DNA from: Desulfopila sp. IMCC35008
GTDB taxonomy: Bacteria; Desulfobacterota; Desulfobulbia; Desulfobulbales; Desulfocapsaceae
DNA length: 64,000 nucleotides
NCBI RefSeq assembly: GCF_010646885.2
Contig: NZ_CP050700.1
Coordinates: 2,878,501-2,942,500, forward strand
Reading direction: 5' to 3'
Shown: positions 1 through 8,957 of the stretch, one piece after another
Layout of the letters: each line of letters starts with the position of its first letter
Position numbering within the stretch: the first letter of the stretch is position 1
Position numbers and translations under genes: made by a program
The notes under the pieces: generated by a model
Told to the model about the DNA's origin: nothing
Databases searched by the model: none
Seen by the model: only the letters and a program-made list of their open reading frames with translations

Positions 1-55
1 AAGCAAGTGCAAGTTTAGTTTTAAATCTCATTGACTTCTCTGGTATTTCGAAAAG

Positions 56-1387
56 TTAATCAATGCTCTCCTCTGTTTTTCTATAGACAAAAAGCTCATG
101 CAATGTTTCCTGCAGGTATTTGAGGATTTCCTGATATTCTCCAGGAAAGGCGATCAGTTCATTAAAACTGTCCAACCCTCTTTCAGCAACTTCCGGAGGT
201 GTAGCAAGGTCATAATTAAATGCCCAATATTCTGTAGTTTGTATTTCTTGAAGAAGGCGCTGTTTGAAGGTAGAGTAGAAGCTTCCCGGAACCTCACGGC
301 TCGGGGCGAGCGCTCCCGATCCTGTACTCATGAGTTTTTGCGGGGCCTCCTCGGATGCGTAGGCCATCACCTTGGCGGCAATGACACGATGTCGAGTCTC
401 TCTGGTCATGACGATACCGTCTATTGGACCGACTGAAACACCGGGTACATTGGGGCTAATCGTCGGAAAAACGAAGTAATCGAAATCGCGTTCAGCCTCC
501 ATTCGACAGTTGTTCCCAGTAAACAGCTGGATAGCCCAGGTTCCCATCAGAGTTGCTGCAGCCTCTCCTTTGCAGACCTTTTCAGTTGCTTGTGCCCAGT
601 CTTTTTCATTAGCATCCGTGTTGAAATAACCTGCCTGGATCATCGAACTCCAGGTCGCGTATACACTGACCACTTCAGGATCGAGATAAGACCTCTCACC
701 GCGCATCAGGGCTGCACGATATTTTGGTCCTGCAGTTCGTAACAGGAGATAGTCGAACCAGAATTGTGCCGGCCAGCGCTCTCGTGCGCCAAGGGCGATA
801 GGAGTGATCCCCTCCTGTTTGAGCGTGTCACAGGCCTCGATAAACTGTTCCCAGTTGACGGGTGGGTCTATATCAGCGTTTTTGAAAATTTGTTTGTTGT
901 AAAAGAAAACTACGATATGCTGTGTAATCGGCAGCAGGTATTTCTGATTATTATATGTGCTGGCAGCCTCGATAATAGGTGTGGGGAACCGGTCGTCCAG
1001 GGACAGATCTTCCCAGAGGTCGTCAATCGGTTCGAGCAGCTGCTGGTCAACCATTGTCTGAGTCTTTGCTCCTGCCCAGTAGGTGAACAAGTCCGGAGCC
1101 ATTTCCTGGGTCATGGATTCTGTGATCATCGATTTGAATGCTTCATGATCAAGGGCATGGGCCACAACCTGGGTCGTCCCCTGCTGCTGATTAATTTTTT
1201 CCAGCATCTCGTTGATGCCGCCACTTAAGGAGCCTGAGAAGTAATGGTATAAGGTTGCTTCCCGGGTATCAGAATGCTCTGCATCCAGCGTGATATCTTT
1301 GTTGCCTGTGGAAAAGTAAACAGCCATGAAACCGAGCAATATGAAAATTCCCAGCACTGCCAAAACATAAAATATTTTTTTCCCCAT
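56..1387 (-). CDS. ABC transporter extracellular solute-binding protein (family 1)
   Basis: Periplasmic or membrane-anchored binding protein of the kind that delivers sugars to an ABC importer. The chosen ATG at 1387 gives about 443 residues beginning MGKKIFYVLAVLGIFILLGF, a short basic stretch then one hydrophobic segment, so either a signal peptide or an uncleaved anchor. The open frame continues 35 codons upstream (to 1492), but that extension does not look like protein. Family 1 features are the FFYNKQIFKNADIDPP and GALAPSREV segments and a central KGEAAATLMGTWAI block. No permease or ATPase gene is adjacent, so this is either an orphan component or the end of an operon. The ligand cannot be read from the sequence. 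Confidence 0.8.
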   Translation of the reverse strand: MGKKIFYVLAVLGIFILLGFMAVYFSTGNKDITLDAEHSDTREATLYHYFSGSLSGGINEMLEKINQQQGTTQVVAHALDHEAFKSMITESMTQEMAPDLFTYWAGAKTQTMVDQQLLEPIDDLWEDLSLDDRFPTPIIEAASTYNNQKYLLPITQHIVVFFYNKQIFKNADIDPPVNWEQFIEACDTLKQEGITPIALGARERWPAQFWFDYLLLRTAGPKYRAALMRGERSYLDPEVVSVYATWSSMIQAGYFNTDANEKDWAQATEKVCKGEAAATLMGTWAIQLFTGNNCRMEAERDFDYFVFPTISPNVPGVSVGPIDGIVMTRETRHRVIAAKVMAYASEEAPQKLMSTGSGALAPSREVPGSFYSTFKQRLLQEIQTTEYWAFNYDLATPPEVAERGLDSFNELIAFPGEYQEILKYLQETLHELFVYRKTEESID

Positions 1388-1773
1388 CCACCAACCCACT
1401 TTTAATGGAACATACAGGTAGAAGCAACTATAACTGCAGATATCCCTGGTAAGGGGAGGAACGTAACCATTAGCAGCAGGAGTTGTCATCACCAGTTCGT
1501 TTTCCCGCTTTCTATATACTATATGTTACGAAAAATCGAAAATCCATTCAGCAGGGAGAGATTGTATATAACAGTGGTGGTCCTGAGTTTTTAAACAGGA
1601 AACGGGGAAACTACTAATATGACCTACATCTTGAGGAACACTCAACATTCTGTAGCTTTGTATGAGGTACACAGGAATAAATTTGACACGAGTCATCAAC
1701 ACTCCTTTTGCGACTTGATCTGACTACTTACCATAACCATAATCCTGGAATCATTTTTTTCGCATTATCAAAC

Positions 1774-1815
1774 AGAAACAACCGCAAAAACGCTGAGGCT
1801 CTTGCGGTTGTTTCT
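1774..1815 (-). terminator. Strong hairpin downstream of the octaheme cytochrome gene
   Basis: A perfect 14-bp inverted repeat (1774-1787 with 1802-1815, 14-nt loop) lies 26 bases after the stop codon of the cytochrome gene. The arm ends in a T-rich run on the minus strand, which fits a rho-independent terminator for that gene. The rest of the 1493-1840 gap holds no convincing gene. Confidence 0.6.
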
Positions 1816-1840
1816 ATGTTACCAGTATCAGGAAAAACTA

Positions 1841-2896
1841 CTATTTGCTTTTGTGGAAATTAGTTGCGTACTTAGATGCCCATGCTTTGTCTCTACTACC
1901 ATGACAGCTTAGGCAGGTATATTCCACCGTAACAAAACCCTTTGCGTAAATTTCTTTTTTGCCATCTTTCTCAACTTCTTTGAACATGTTGGCATCAGCT
2001 GCCGTATTGATCTTGACAATGTGTGTACGCACATCACCAGTGTAACTGGCAACACTTATTGCCGACTTGCTGGCCTTTGGCATATGGCACTCAATACATT
2101 CAGTATCCTGTCTGCCGTGTAAGGTCTCAGCATAGCTTGCAGCGACTGCCTCATGGCAATCAGTGCACAAGTTCTTTTTGACTAAAATCGCACGCTCGTG
2201 AGGATTATGACATTCAACACAGGAAAGGTCTCCGTGAGCACCTGCTTTGAGTTCATTAATTTGCTCATGGTGACGGATAAATCCCCCTTTTGCCGGTGGT
2301 TCTGGGCCGGTTCCACCTCGCTGGTGGCACTTACCGCATAAATCCACTTCTGCAACTTTCTTGATTGTTTCTTTGACAGGATTGCGCAGATGATCCATGC
2401 CGGGCCCATGGCATTCCTCACACGTAATACCATCTTCTGCCCACGTCCCAATCATCCCTTCCAGATTGTCTTGATGCCCTTCTTTCGAATAGGCCGTCAT
2501 ATGGCAAGGCCCACACTTATAGGGTTTCTTTTCTCCCTTGTGATAAAACGACCAGCTCCCATCCTCGAGATTATACTGTGTTTTTGCCTCAGAGCCATCC
2601 TTGGCTGTCGTAATGATGTATCCATCGTTGTCTATAAACCGGGCCTTTTTAACAGCTCCTCCAATAACGTATGAGATATCGTCCCAGCTATACCCCGGTG
2701 GCAGAGGCAGCTTTGCATATCTCGCTTTTTCAACCTTGCGGAGCTTCCATGGATGCCCCGATGCCTGCCATTTATTATACTGTTCTGCATGACAGTCAAA
2801 ACATTTCTCTGAGCCCACATAGTCACTTGCAAATGCCGTAGAGAACGAGAAGATACAAAAGCTTGAAAGAATAGAAATGATCAGTTTCGTTTTCAT
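1841..2896 (-). CDS. Octaheme c-type cytochrome, periplasmic
   Basis: Secreted 351-residue multiheme cytochrome c for periplasmic electron transfer. The N-terminus is a clear signal peptide ending near AFA at residue 23. Eight CXXCH heme-attachment motifs are visible: CFDCH, CGPCH, CEECH, CGKCH, CVECH, CTDCH, CIECH and CLSCH. Spacing and size fit the cytochrome c554 / octaheme reductase-like superfamily, but I do not see a variant motif such as CXXCK that would mark nitrite or hydroxylamine chemistry, so an electron-carrier role is safer than a named enzyme. The start ATG at 2896 is preceded by an AGGGAGGG ribosome site. It is transcribed alone, with a terminator hairpin after it and no quinol dehydrogenase partner nearby. 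Confidence 0.9.
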   Translation of the reverse strand: MKTKLIISILSSFCIFSFSTAFASDYVGSEKCFDCHAEQYNKWQASGHPWKLRKVEKARYAKLPLPPGYSWDDISYVIGGAVKKARFIDNDGYIITTAKDGSEAKTQYNLEDGSWSFYHKGEKKPYKCGPCHMTAYSKEGHQDNLEGMIGTWAEDGITCEECHGPGMDHLRNPVKETIKKVAEVDLCGKCHQRGGTGPEPPAKGGFIRHHEQINELKAGAHGDLSCVECHNPHERAILVKKNLCTDCHEAVAASYAETLHGRQDTECIECHMPKASKSAISVASYTGDVRTHIVKINTAADANMFKEVEKDGKKEIYAKGFVTVEYTCLSCHGSRDKAWASKYATNFHKSK

Positions 2897-3145
2897 ATAG
2901 CCCTCCCTTTGGTGGGGATTATGTTTAACAGCTCATTAAGGACACTGTATGTTGGCGATATAAATTAGTAAGGTGGAATAAAACTGTTGTGCAAATTGTT
3001 GCGACAGAACAATGCATACTCAATTGTATCAGACTGATTGATAATTTAACAGAATAAATGCGATAAAACCGCATCCTCACATAAAAAGGGCTTCCATTCA
3101 AATATTACAATACTCATGAGGAAGATTAGGAATTTACTGGCAATC
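2897..3145. other. Intergenic region upstream of the cytochrome gene
   Basis: AT-rich stretch that should carry the cytochrome promoter (minus strand). No ORF or RNA gene is recognisable here; beyond 3145 begins the decayed coding sequence described separately. Confidence 0.4.
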
Positions 3146-3600
3146 TTATCCACTAAAGCAAGGTATAAGTTGGAGATTGTTCCTGTGTCCCCCCTCCAAA
3201 TGGTCACGTTTCCGGACCGTAGAGAAAGTATGAATAAGTTTGTTAGGAAACCCCAAACGTATTATTCTGAATAGAGCTGAATAAGTTGCTCGAGCTTCCA
3301 GCAACTCCGTTTCCGGCACTATTTTATCAAAGCACACAGGCGACACGACTATATGAGTTAGTTCCCGTCCAACTACACGGCATAATCAAGCAGTATTGAT
3401 CTGCCAGCAAGCGAGTAAAAGCACCAGGAGGCTGTCCGAGAATGCCCTTCCTCCCCAGCTCTTCATTATTTATAGAAATAATGCTCGGAATATCAAAATA
3501 TGCCTGTATTTTTTCTAAAATAGGTGGCGTGGCGCACAGGACATAAGCTGCAACAGCATGATACTAATGACAATAAAGGCAATGAAAAGTTTTCTGATAA
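3146..3600 (-). pseudogene. Decayed lipoprotein gene (putative)
   Basis: On the minus strand, just after the transhydrogenase stop, one frame reads KKVIRKLFIAFIVISIML followed by LQLMSC, a typical lipoprotein signal with lipobox, but it stops a few codons later. A second frame (about 3540-3385) then reads like protein (TPPILEKIQAYFDIP, GQPPGAFTRLLADQYC), and a third (about 3375-3146) continues with GRELTHIVVSPVCFDKIVPE and LFRIIRLGFPNKLIHTF. The coding character passes from frame to frame, which is what a gene with two frameshifts looks like. No good start codon precedes the signal. I do not recognise the family. Sequencing error rather than true decay is possible. Confidence 0.4.
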
Positions 3601-3640
3601 CCTTTTTTAAATAGCAACACAACAAACTCTCTTAGAGAGA

Positions 3641-5053
3641 CTAAGGGCATTCAACATGCTCAATCTGGTTAAGGGCGGAAAGAGCGGCTATTTTCAGAGC
3701 CTCTGAATACGTGGGATAATTGAAAATATTCTCCACAAAGAGATCTATCTTGGCATTGTGGCAGAGTGCCATCAGCGCGATATGAATAATCTCCGTTGCC
3801 CCGCCACCGATAATATGCACCCCGAGAATTTCCCTGGTATCACGATGAACCACCATCTTCAGCATACCATCAGCTTCACCGGAAATCTGTCCTCTCGGTA
3901 ATTCTTCATAAAAGCAGCGCCCGATCACATACCTGAAACCCTTTTCCTGAGCCTCTTCCTCGGTCATCCCGACATAGGATATTTCAGGTATTGTGTAGAT
4001 GCCAACAGGGAAGATACGGGGAAAGCCATCGACTCTTTTCTGCAGCGCGTTGAGTGCTGCCAACCGCCCCTGGGAGATTGAGGTTGCAGCGAGACTAGGC
4101 CAGCCAATTACATCTCCTACCGCATAGATGTGAGGTACAGAGGTCTGGTACAGGTCGTTCACTTTGATGTAGTGATACTCGTTTAAGGCGAGCCCGGCTT
4201 TTTCAATGGCCAATTCAGCAGTATTCGCCTCGCGGCCTAAAGCAAAAAACAGAGTATCTGCTTTATACACAGTACCATTATCAAGCTTGACAATAGCACT
4301 CTCCCCTTCTATTGCGATCTCATAATCGCCGCAATCATTGATATATTCGACATTACCATTCGGGAAATTATTCAGGAGCTGACGACTTATCTCGCCATCA
4401 AGAAACTTGAGGAGTCTCGGCCCCCGATCAAGTAAAATGGTCTTCACCCCGACTGCGGCAAAAATTGTGGCATATTCGGAACCGATAACTCCACCACCCA
4501 GAATAATCATGCTGGCTGGCAGTTGCTCCATATCGAGGATGCTCCGTGAATCGACAATACGTTTACCGTCAAACGGTATCTCCGGTGGATTGCGAGGTTG
4601 GGAACCGGTTGCAACTACGATAAAACGACCGGAAAAAACCAGAGGTTCACTTCTGCTTATCTGTTGTACCTGAACGGTATGACCATCAATGAAAGATACT
4701 GTACCACGCACCAGATCCACCCCATTACGACGCAATTGATGATCGATAATGGAGTGCTCCTGCACCCGGACACGCTGAAGTCTTGACTTGAGTTTGTCCA
4801 TGGAAATGTCTTGACCACCAGGAATGCAGTCCCGTTCATCAAACACATGTTTCTTTAGATGACCAGTGAGATGGAGAACCGCCTCGCGCAGAGTCTTGCT
4901 GGGAAACGTTCCGGTATTTACACAGACGCCACCCAGGGAATCCTCTTTCTCAAGCACCAGCACCTTGTTTCGGCATTTGGCTGCTGTCATGGCTGCGGAT
5001 AAGCCGGCAGGGCCGGTTCCAATGATTATAAAGTCATACTGTTCCGGCGTCAT
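3641..5053 (-). CDS. sthA: Soluble pyridine nucleotide transhydrogenase (Si-specific NAD(P)+ transhydrogenase)
   Basis: Cytoplasmic FAD flavoprotein, 470 residues, expected to move hydride between NADPH and NAD+. It has the class I pyridine nucleotide-disulfide oxidoreductase plan: FAD-binding IIIGTGPAGLSAA at residues 9-21, NAD-binding ILGGGVIGSEYATIFAAVG in the middle, the YAVGDVIGWPSLA FAD motif, and a C-terminal dimerisation domain. The motif GGVCVNTGTFPSKTLREA keeps the first cysteine (residue 44) but has threonine at 49 in place of the second redox cysteine. Dihydrolipoamide dehydrogenase and glutathione reductase need both; SthA characteristically has C then T with GT-PSKxLR, so SthA is favoured over LpdA or MerA. 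It stands alone, transcribed away from the radical SAM gene. Confidence 0.82.
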   Translation of the reverse strand: MTPEQYDFIIIGTGPAGLSAAMTAAKCRNKVLVLEKEDSLGGVCVNTGTFPSKTLREAVLHLTGHLKKHVFDERDCIPGGQDISMDKLKSRLQRVRVQEHSIIDHQLRRNGVDLVRGTVSFIDGHTVQVQQISRSEPLVFSGRFIVVATGSQPRNPPEIPFDGKRIVDSRSILDMEQLPASMIILGGGVIGSEYATIFAAVGVKTILLDRGPRLLKFLDGEISRQLLNNFPNGNVEYINDCGDYEIAIEGESAIVKLDNGTVYKADTLFFALGREANTAELAIEKAGLALNEYHYIKVNDLYQTSVPHIYAVGDVIGWPSLAATSISQGRLAALNALQKRVDGFPRIFPVGIYTIPEISYVGMTEEEAQEKGFRYVIGRCFYEELPRGQISGEADGMLKMVVHRDTREILGVHIIGGGATEIIHIALMALCHNAKIDLFVENIFNYPTYSEALKIAALSALNQIEHVECP

Positions 5054-5400
5054 AATTCTCTCCAGATGAATTTTCTCAATCTCTATAAAGCACTTTCATA
5101 AGAGTAAGATTTCCTGACTGATTCAGCAACTCCAGATGCACATTAATAGGAAAAATCTGATGTTCACACCCTTTCGACTCATTTTCATATGAATACCCGG
5201 CACCTGCTCCATTTCACGAGTCCCTATATCTATCCATCTCCCTGTCAGGAATGGGGGAATTCAGTCCTTCAGTGGACAATTCTTTGTAAGATAAGTTGGT
5301 TTTTCTACAAAAAACTGCTACAAATACTTCCCAAGCCCACCGACAAATTCGCATGCAATATCGCTCTATTAGGTTAGGCGCCTGACAAGGGAGAACAACA
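5054..5400. other. Divergent intergenic region between sthA and the radical SAM gene
   Basis: A 347-base gap separating two genes pointing outward, so it should hold both promoters. The radical SAM gene has a good ribosome site (AGGGAGAA ahead of 5401). I see no RNA gene or convincing small ORF. Confidence 0.4.
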
Positions 5401-6276
5401 ATGTATCACGGCACAACTTACACCCCACCGGTTGAAACTGACACCATGCTGCTGCAGGTAACAGTCGGTTGCAAGCACAATAAATGTTCCTATTGCAATA
5501 TGTATAAGGAACTTCCGTACTGCGCAGTTGAAATGGAAAGAATTGCCCAGGAATTACAGTATTCCAGGAGTATGTATTCTAAGGCTGAAAGGATATTCCT
5601 GGTTGACGGGGACCCCTTGTCTTTGCCAACGGATCGACTTCTTGAGATATGGGCATTGACGCACCATTACTTCCCGGAATGTAAAACACTCTCGACCTAC
5701 GGTTCGGTTCGATCTCTGGCAGAAAAAAGCGATGAAGATCTCTCTTTACTTGAAGCCGCTGGTTTTAACGATTTTTATATCGGGATCGAGTCCGGTTCCG
5801 AAGATATTATCAAAAACGTCAATAAGGGTATTACCGTTATCCAGGCCAGGGAACAACTTAACAGACTCAATAGTGCAGGAATAGATCATATTTCCCTTAT
5901 CATGCTCGGTATCGGGGGGAAAGACAAAGGTGTCAATAACGCCCGGATGACCGCTGAGCTTATCAACAGCACCTCTCCAAAGATGATATGGGCCTCAACC
6001 CTTGGTGTTTTTGAGGGAACACAACTGCACGACGATGTAGAGAAAGGACTTTTTAATCAGGCCTCCGAATTGGAAGTGCTTGAAGAGGAAAAAGAACTGA
6101 TTCGCAATATCAACTTGCAAAATGTTCCTTTTTACGGCACCCATATCACCAATACCATCCCGGTTTCGGGATTGGTGACAAGGGACAGCAACCGAATGCT
6201 TGAAACCATCGATATGGGTATTGATTATTTAGGTGAAAAATCCCTTCAGCGAACTTTTGACCGGGCATCACTCTAA
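5401..6276 (+). CDS. Radical SAM protein
   Basis: 291-residue radical S-adenosylmethionine enzyme. The iron-sulfur motif is GCKHNKCSYCNMYKELP near residues 22-38; the first two cysteines are four residues apart (CX4CX2C) rather than the canonical three, a spacing I recall from a small COG1032-like family that shares the following NMYK. Later segments match the SAM barrel: LVDGDPL, the GFNDFYIGIESGSEDIIKNVNKG strand-and-loop (residues about 120-142) and ISLIMLGIGGKDKGV. There is no B12-binding domain or C-terminal TRAM domain. The substrate is unknown. It may be co-transcribed with the downstream methyltransferase, 64 bases away. Confidence 0.85.
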   Translation: MYHGTTYTPPVETDTMLLQVTVGCKHNKCSYCNMYKELPYCAVEMERIAQELQYSRSMYSKAERIFLVDGDPLSLPTDRLLEIWALTHHYFPECKTLSTYGSVRSLAEKSDEDLSLLEAAGFNDFYIGIESGSEDIIKNVNKGITVIQAREQLNRLNSAGIDHISLIMLGIGGKDKGVNNARMTAELINSTSPKMIWASTLGVFEGTQLHDDVEKGLFNQASELEVLEEEKELIRNINLQNVPFYGTHITNTIPVSGLVTRDSNRMLETIDMGIDYLGEKSLQRTFDRASL

Positions 6277-6340
6277 GCGGCAGCAACTGTCTCCTAGCCA
6301 GATATAAGACGGCGAGCCCGGGCACCTATCAGGTACAAAA

Positions 6341-6910
6341 ATGGTATCCAGGGCAACCCGTACAAAAAGGCGGCAGGCACAGAAGTATGCAGAAAAGCGA
6401 TACGAGCGACACCGCAGGCATAACCTCGTTTATGCCCAACCCGGTGCCTATCAGTTTGTTGTTGTCCTGGACAACCTCAAACCCTCCTTTAATATCGGTA
6501 AGATATTTCGCAGTGGAGATGCCTTCGGCGCCAGATCTGTTCACCTGATTGGCACCAACTTCTTTGAAGTAAAATCTGCAAAAGGTTCTTTCAAATGGGT
6601 GCCTGCAGTATTCAACAACTCGTTTGATGAGTGCTACAGGCAATTGCACCCCGAGGGGTATTCATTTTTTATCCTTGAGCCGGATGCCAAACAATCCCTC
6701 AATGAGATCTCCTTTCCGGCTAACAGTGCCTTTGTGTTCGGCCACGAAGAGTTCGGTATCAGCTTTGATGCTGACAAGTACGAAGGAGTAAGTCCTATAC
6801 GCATCCCGCAGTCCGGCAAGGTTGAAAGCCTCAATGTATCTGTTGCAGCCTCCATCGTGATGTATGAGTACGTTCGGCAGATGGAAATCCTTCTCGCCCC
6901 CCACACATAA
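6341..6910 (+). CDS. TrmH/SpoU-family RNA 2'-O-methyltransferase
   Basis: 189-residue SPOUT-class methyltransferase, expected to methylate ribose in tRNA or rRNA using S-adenosylmethionine. All three SpoU motifs are present: motif 1 NIGKIFRSGDAFGA, motif 2 FVFGHEEFGIS and motif 3 RIPQSGKVESLNVSVAASIV with the knot-forming SLNVSVA. A basic N-terminal tail (TRTKRRQAQKYAEKRYERH) probably adds RNA binding; there is no separate L30e-like substrate domain as in RlmB. The catalytic arginine of motif 1 (IFRSGD) is kept. The exact RNA target cannot be assigned. Confidence 0.88.
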   Translation: MVSRATRTKRRQAQKYAEKRYERHRRHNLVYAQPGAYQFVVVLDNLKPSFNIGKIFRSGDAFGARSVHLIGTNFFEVKSAKGSFKWVPAVFNNSFDECYRQLHPEGYSFFILEPDAKQSLNEISFPANSAFVFGHEEFGISFDADKYEGVSPIRIPQSGKVESLNVSVAASIVMYEYVRQMEILLAPHT

Positions 6911-7029
6911 CTTCTTTACATCCCGTCTGAATTCGCGTAAAGCGATGATGATGTCTTAACATTTTCATTATTTTCTGATTTTCACTTACCGGATAGCGGC
7001 AAATAGCCGTTTCCTCAACCCCACATCGC

Positions 7030-7965
7030 ATGGAAAAGACTATTATCGATTCAGGTAATGCAAACGGGGCACTTCCCCTTAAAACGATTCTCCTTACAAC
7101 CTTTCTCTGTATGTTGTTCGGTGCTAATGCGGTAGCCGTGAAGATCTCCCTTACCGGTATAGGCATTTATACCACGGCGGCACTTCGCTTTGGCGGCGCG
7201 GCCCTGCTGCTTTATACCTTTTCCCGCCTGACCCATAAAAATATACGTATTAACCGTAAACAGTTTAGCCAACTTCTCTTCCTGACCCTGATATTCTTTT
7301 TTCAGATATCCTTTTTCTATTCAGGACAAAGCCGGACATCCGCCTCACACGGTGTATTAATCGCCAACCTTCTACCATTTGTCATCATGATCCTGGCTCA
7401 CTTCCTCCTTCCGAACGACCGGATCAATACACGCAAAGTGGTAGGTCTTCTGCTCGGCTTTACAGGTGTGGTCCTGCTGTTCAGTGACAGTTTAAAGGTC
7501 TCCACCCATCACTCACTGCATGGAGATCTGCTCATTGTCTGCGGTGTCATATTCTGGGGGTGTAATGCCACCTTCGTCAAAAGAATCATAGCCGATTACA
7601 ATCCGCTGCAGATAACACTCTACCCAATGCTGATAGGAACACCGATCTATATGGTCTGTGCCCTATTGTTCGATGAACCAATGATTATCTCGCTGTCTCC
7701 CAGGGTCATCCTTGCCATGCTCTACCAGACTGTGGTCACAGCCACGTTCGGCTTCATTATCTGGAACGGCCTTATCAGCAAATATGGAGCCACCACCTTG
7801 CATTCCTTTATTTTCATTATGCCTGTCTCAGGTGTCTTTTTGGGCATCATGCTGCTGGGGGACCCTGTTACTTCATCGCTGCTTGGATCGATCATTTTGG
7901 TAACCATGGGGCTCCTGGTCATCAACCGGAAACCATTCAGGAAAATTTCAAAAATCCACCCCTAA
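7030..7965 (+). CDS. EamA-family (DMT) transporter
   Basis: 311-residue inner-membrane protein with ten predicted hydrophobic segments arranged as two EamA repeats. Repeat one begins FLCMLFGANAVAVKISLTGI; repeat two begins LLIVCGVIFWGCNATFVKRI. The C-terminal MPVSGVFLGIMLLGDPVT is the usual last-pair signature of drug/metabolite exporters. Substrates in this family range from amino acids to metabolites and cannot be predicted. It stands alone, 119 bases after the methyltransferase, with no regulator beside it. A second EamA protein in this window (12983-13903) is only distantly similar. Confidence 0.85.
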   Translation: MEKTIIDSGNANGALPLKTILLTTFLCMLFGANAVAVKISLTGIGIYTTAALRFGGAALLLYTFSRLTHKNIRINRKQFSQLLFLTLIFFFQISFFYSGQSRTSASHGVLIANLLPFVIMILAHFLLPNDRINTRKVVGLLLGFTGVVLLFSDSLKVSTHHSLHGDLLIVCGVIFWGCNATFVKRIIADYNPLQITLYPMLIGTPIYMVCALLFDEPMIISLSPRVILAMLYQTVVTATFGFIIWNGLISKYGATTLHSFIFIMPVSGVFLGIMLLGDPVTSSLLGSIILVTMGLLVINRKPFRKISKIHP

Positions 7966-8077
7966 CCCCAAAAACCACTGGCCATTTTCCGACGGATACA
8001 TAAAATCAGGGTATACTACCCTTGATTCAAACGCATGCTGCTCACTCTCCCCCCCAATTTAACATAGAGATATCCTC

Positions 8078-8911
8078 GTGAACGTTTTATATAATGGACC
8101 AACATTCCCTCCCTTTACAGGCCTGTTGTACACTATACTGATTGCTGTTTTGACGACATTATCGGCATGCGCAGGCAGCGGGTCCGGCACCTCCCAGACC
8201 AATCCGGACATGAAAACGCTCAAGACATCCGTATTCTATCGAGAACGTATGATGCTCCCTCCCGGCTCCATCGTCTCCGTCACCCTCGAAGATGTTTCCC
8301 GCATGGATACAACATCAGAGATGCTCAGCAAGGTTGCAGTTGAGGCGACCGGTGGACCACCATATCAGGTCGCGATCAATTACGACCCTGCAGCTATCAA
8401 GGAGAAAAAGAGTTATAACCTCAGGGCACAAATATATAATGGCGAACAACTTCTTTTTTCTTCCACCGAAAGAATCGACCCTTTCAAACCGCAGGGTAAT
8501 GATCACATAACAATTATGTTACAGAAGAGTGCCGGTTCAAAAACACCAGCAAAACCAGATTCAACCCTCACCAATACCTATTGGAAACTGGACATGCTGC
8601 TGGGAAAAACTATGGAATTGGGCGCCGATGGAAAAGAACTCTACATGGTACTTGAATCTGAAAATAACAGGGTACGGGGGTTCTCGGGGTGTAACAATTT
8701 TTCAGGCTCCTTTAAGCTGGAGGACAAAAGTCTGCATTTTGGCCAGATAATCTCAACACAAATGGCCTGTATGGAGGGAATGGAACAGGAATTTTCTTTT
8801 CTCCAGACACTCTCCACTGCTGATTATTTCAAGATAACAGCCGATGAGTTGCTGATTTATAATAGCAGCGGGGAGCCTGTCATACGGTTTACCGCACGAT
8901 ATCTGCAGTAG
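8078..8911 (+). CDS. Lipoprotein with YbaY-like and META (HslJ) domains
   Basis: 277-residue envelope lipoprotein. The signal segment ends in LSAC with the lipid-attached cysteine near residue 31. Residues about 50-150 match the YbaY/YscW lipoprotein family (LPPGSIVSVTLEDVSRMD, then NYDPAAIKEKKSYNLRAQIY). Residues about 165-277 form a META/HslJ domain: NTYWKLDMLLG, the hallmark FSGCNNFSGSF, and a STQMACMEGMEQEF helix. META domains are linked to heat and oxidative stress and to novobiocin resistance (HslJ), without a known reaction. An alternative ATG lies at about 8211, but it would lose the lipoprotein signal, so 8078 is preferred. Confidence 0.85.
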   Translation: MNVLYNGPTFPPFTGLLYTILIAVLTTLSACAGSGSGTSQTNPDMKTLKTSVFYRERMMLPPGSIVSVTLEDVSRMDTTSEMLSKVAVEATGGPPYQVAINYDPAAIKEKKSYNLRAQIYNGEQLLFSSTERIDPFKPQGNDHITIMLQKSAGSKTPAKPDSTLTNTYWKLDMLLGKTMELGADGKELYMVLESENNRVRGFSGCNNFSGSFKLEDKSLHFGQIISTQMACMEGMEQEFSFLQTLSTADYFKITADELLIYNSSGEPVIRFTARYLQ

Positions 8912-8957
8912 TAAACTTGTTCACGAACATTTCCTTCTGGGCAGCAGCAGAATCTTA

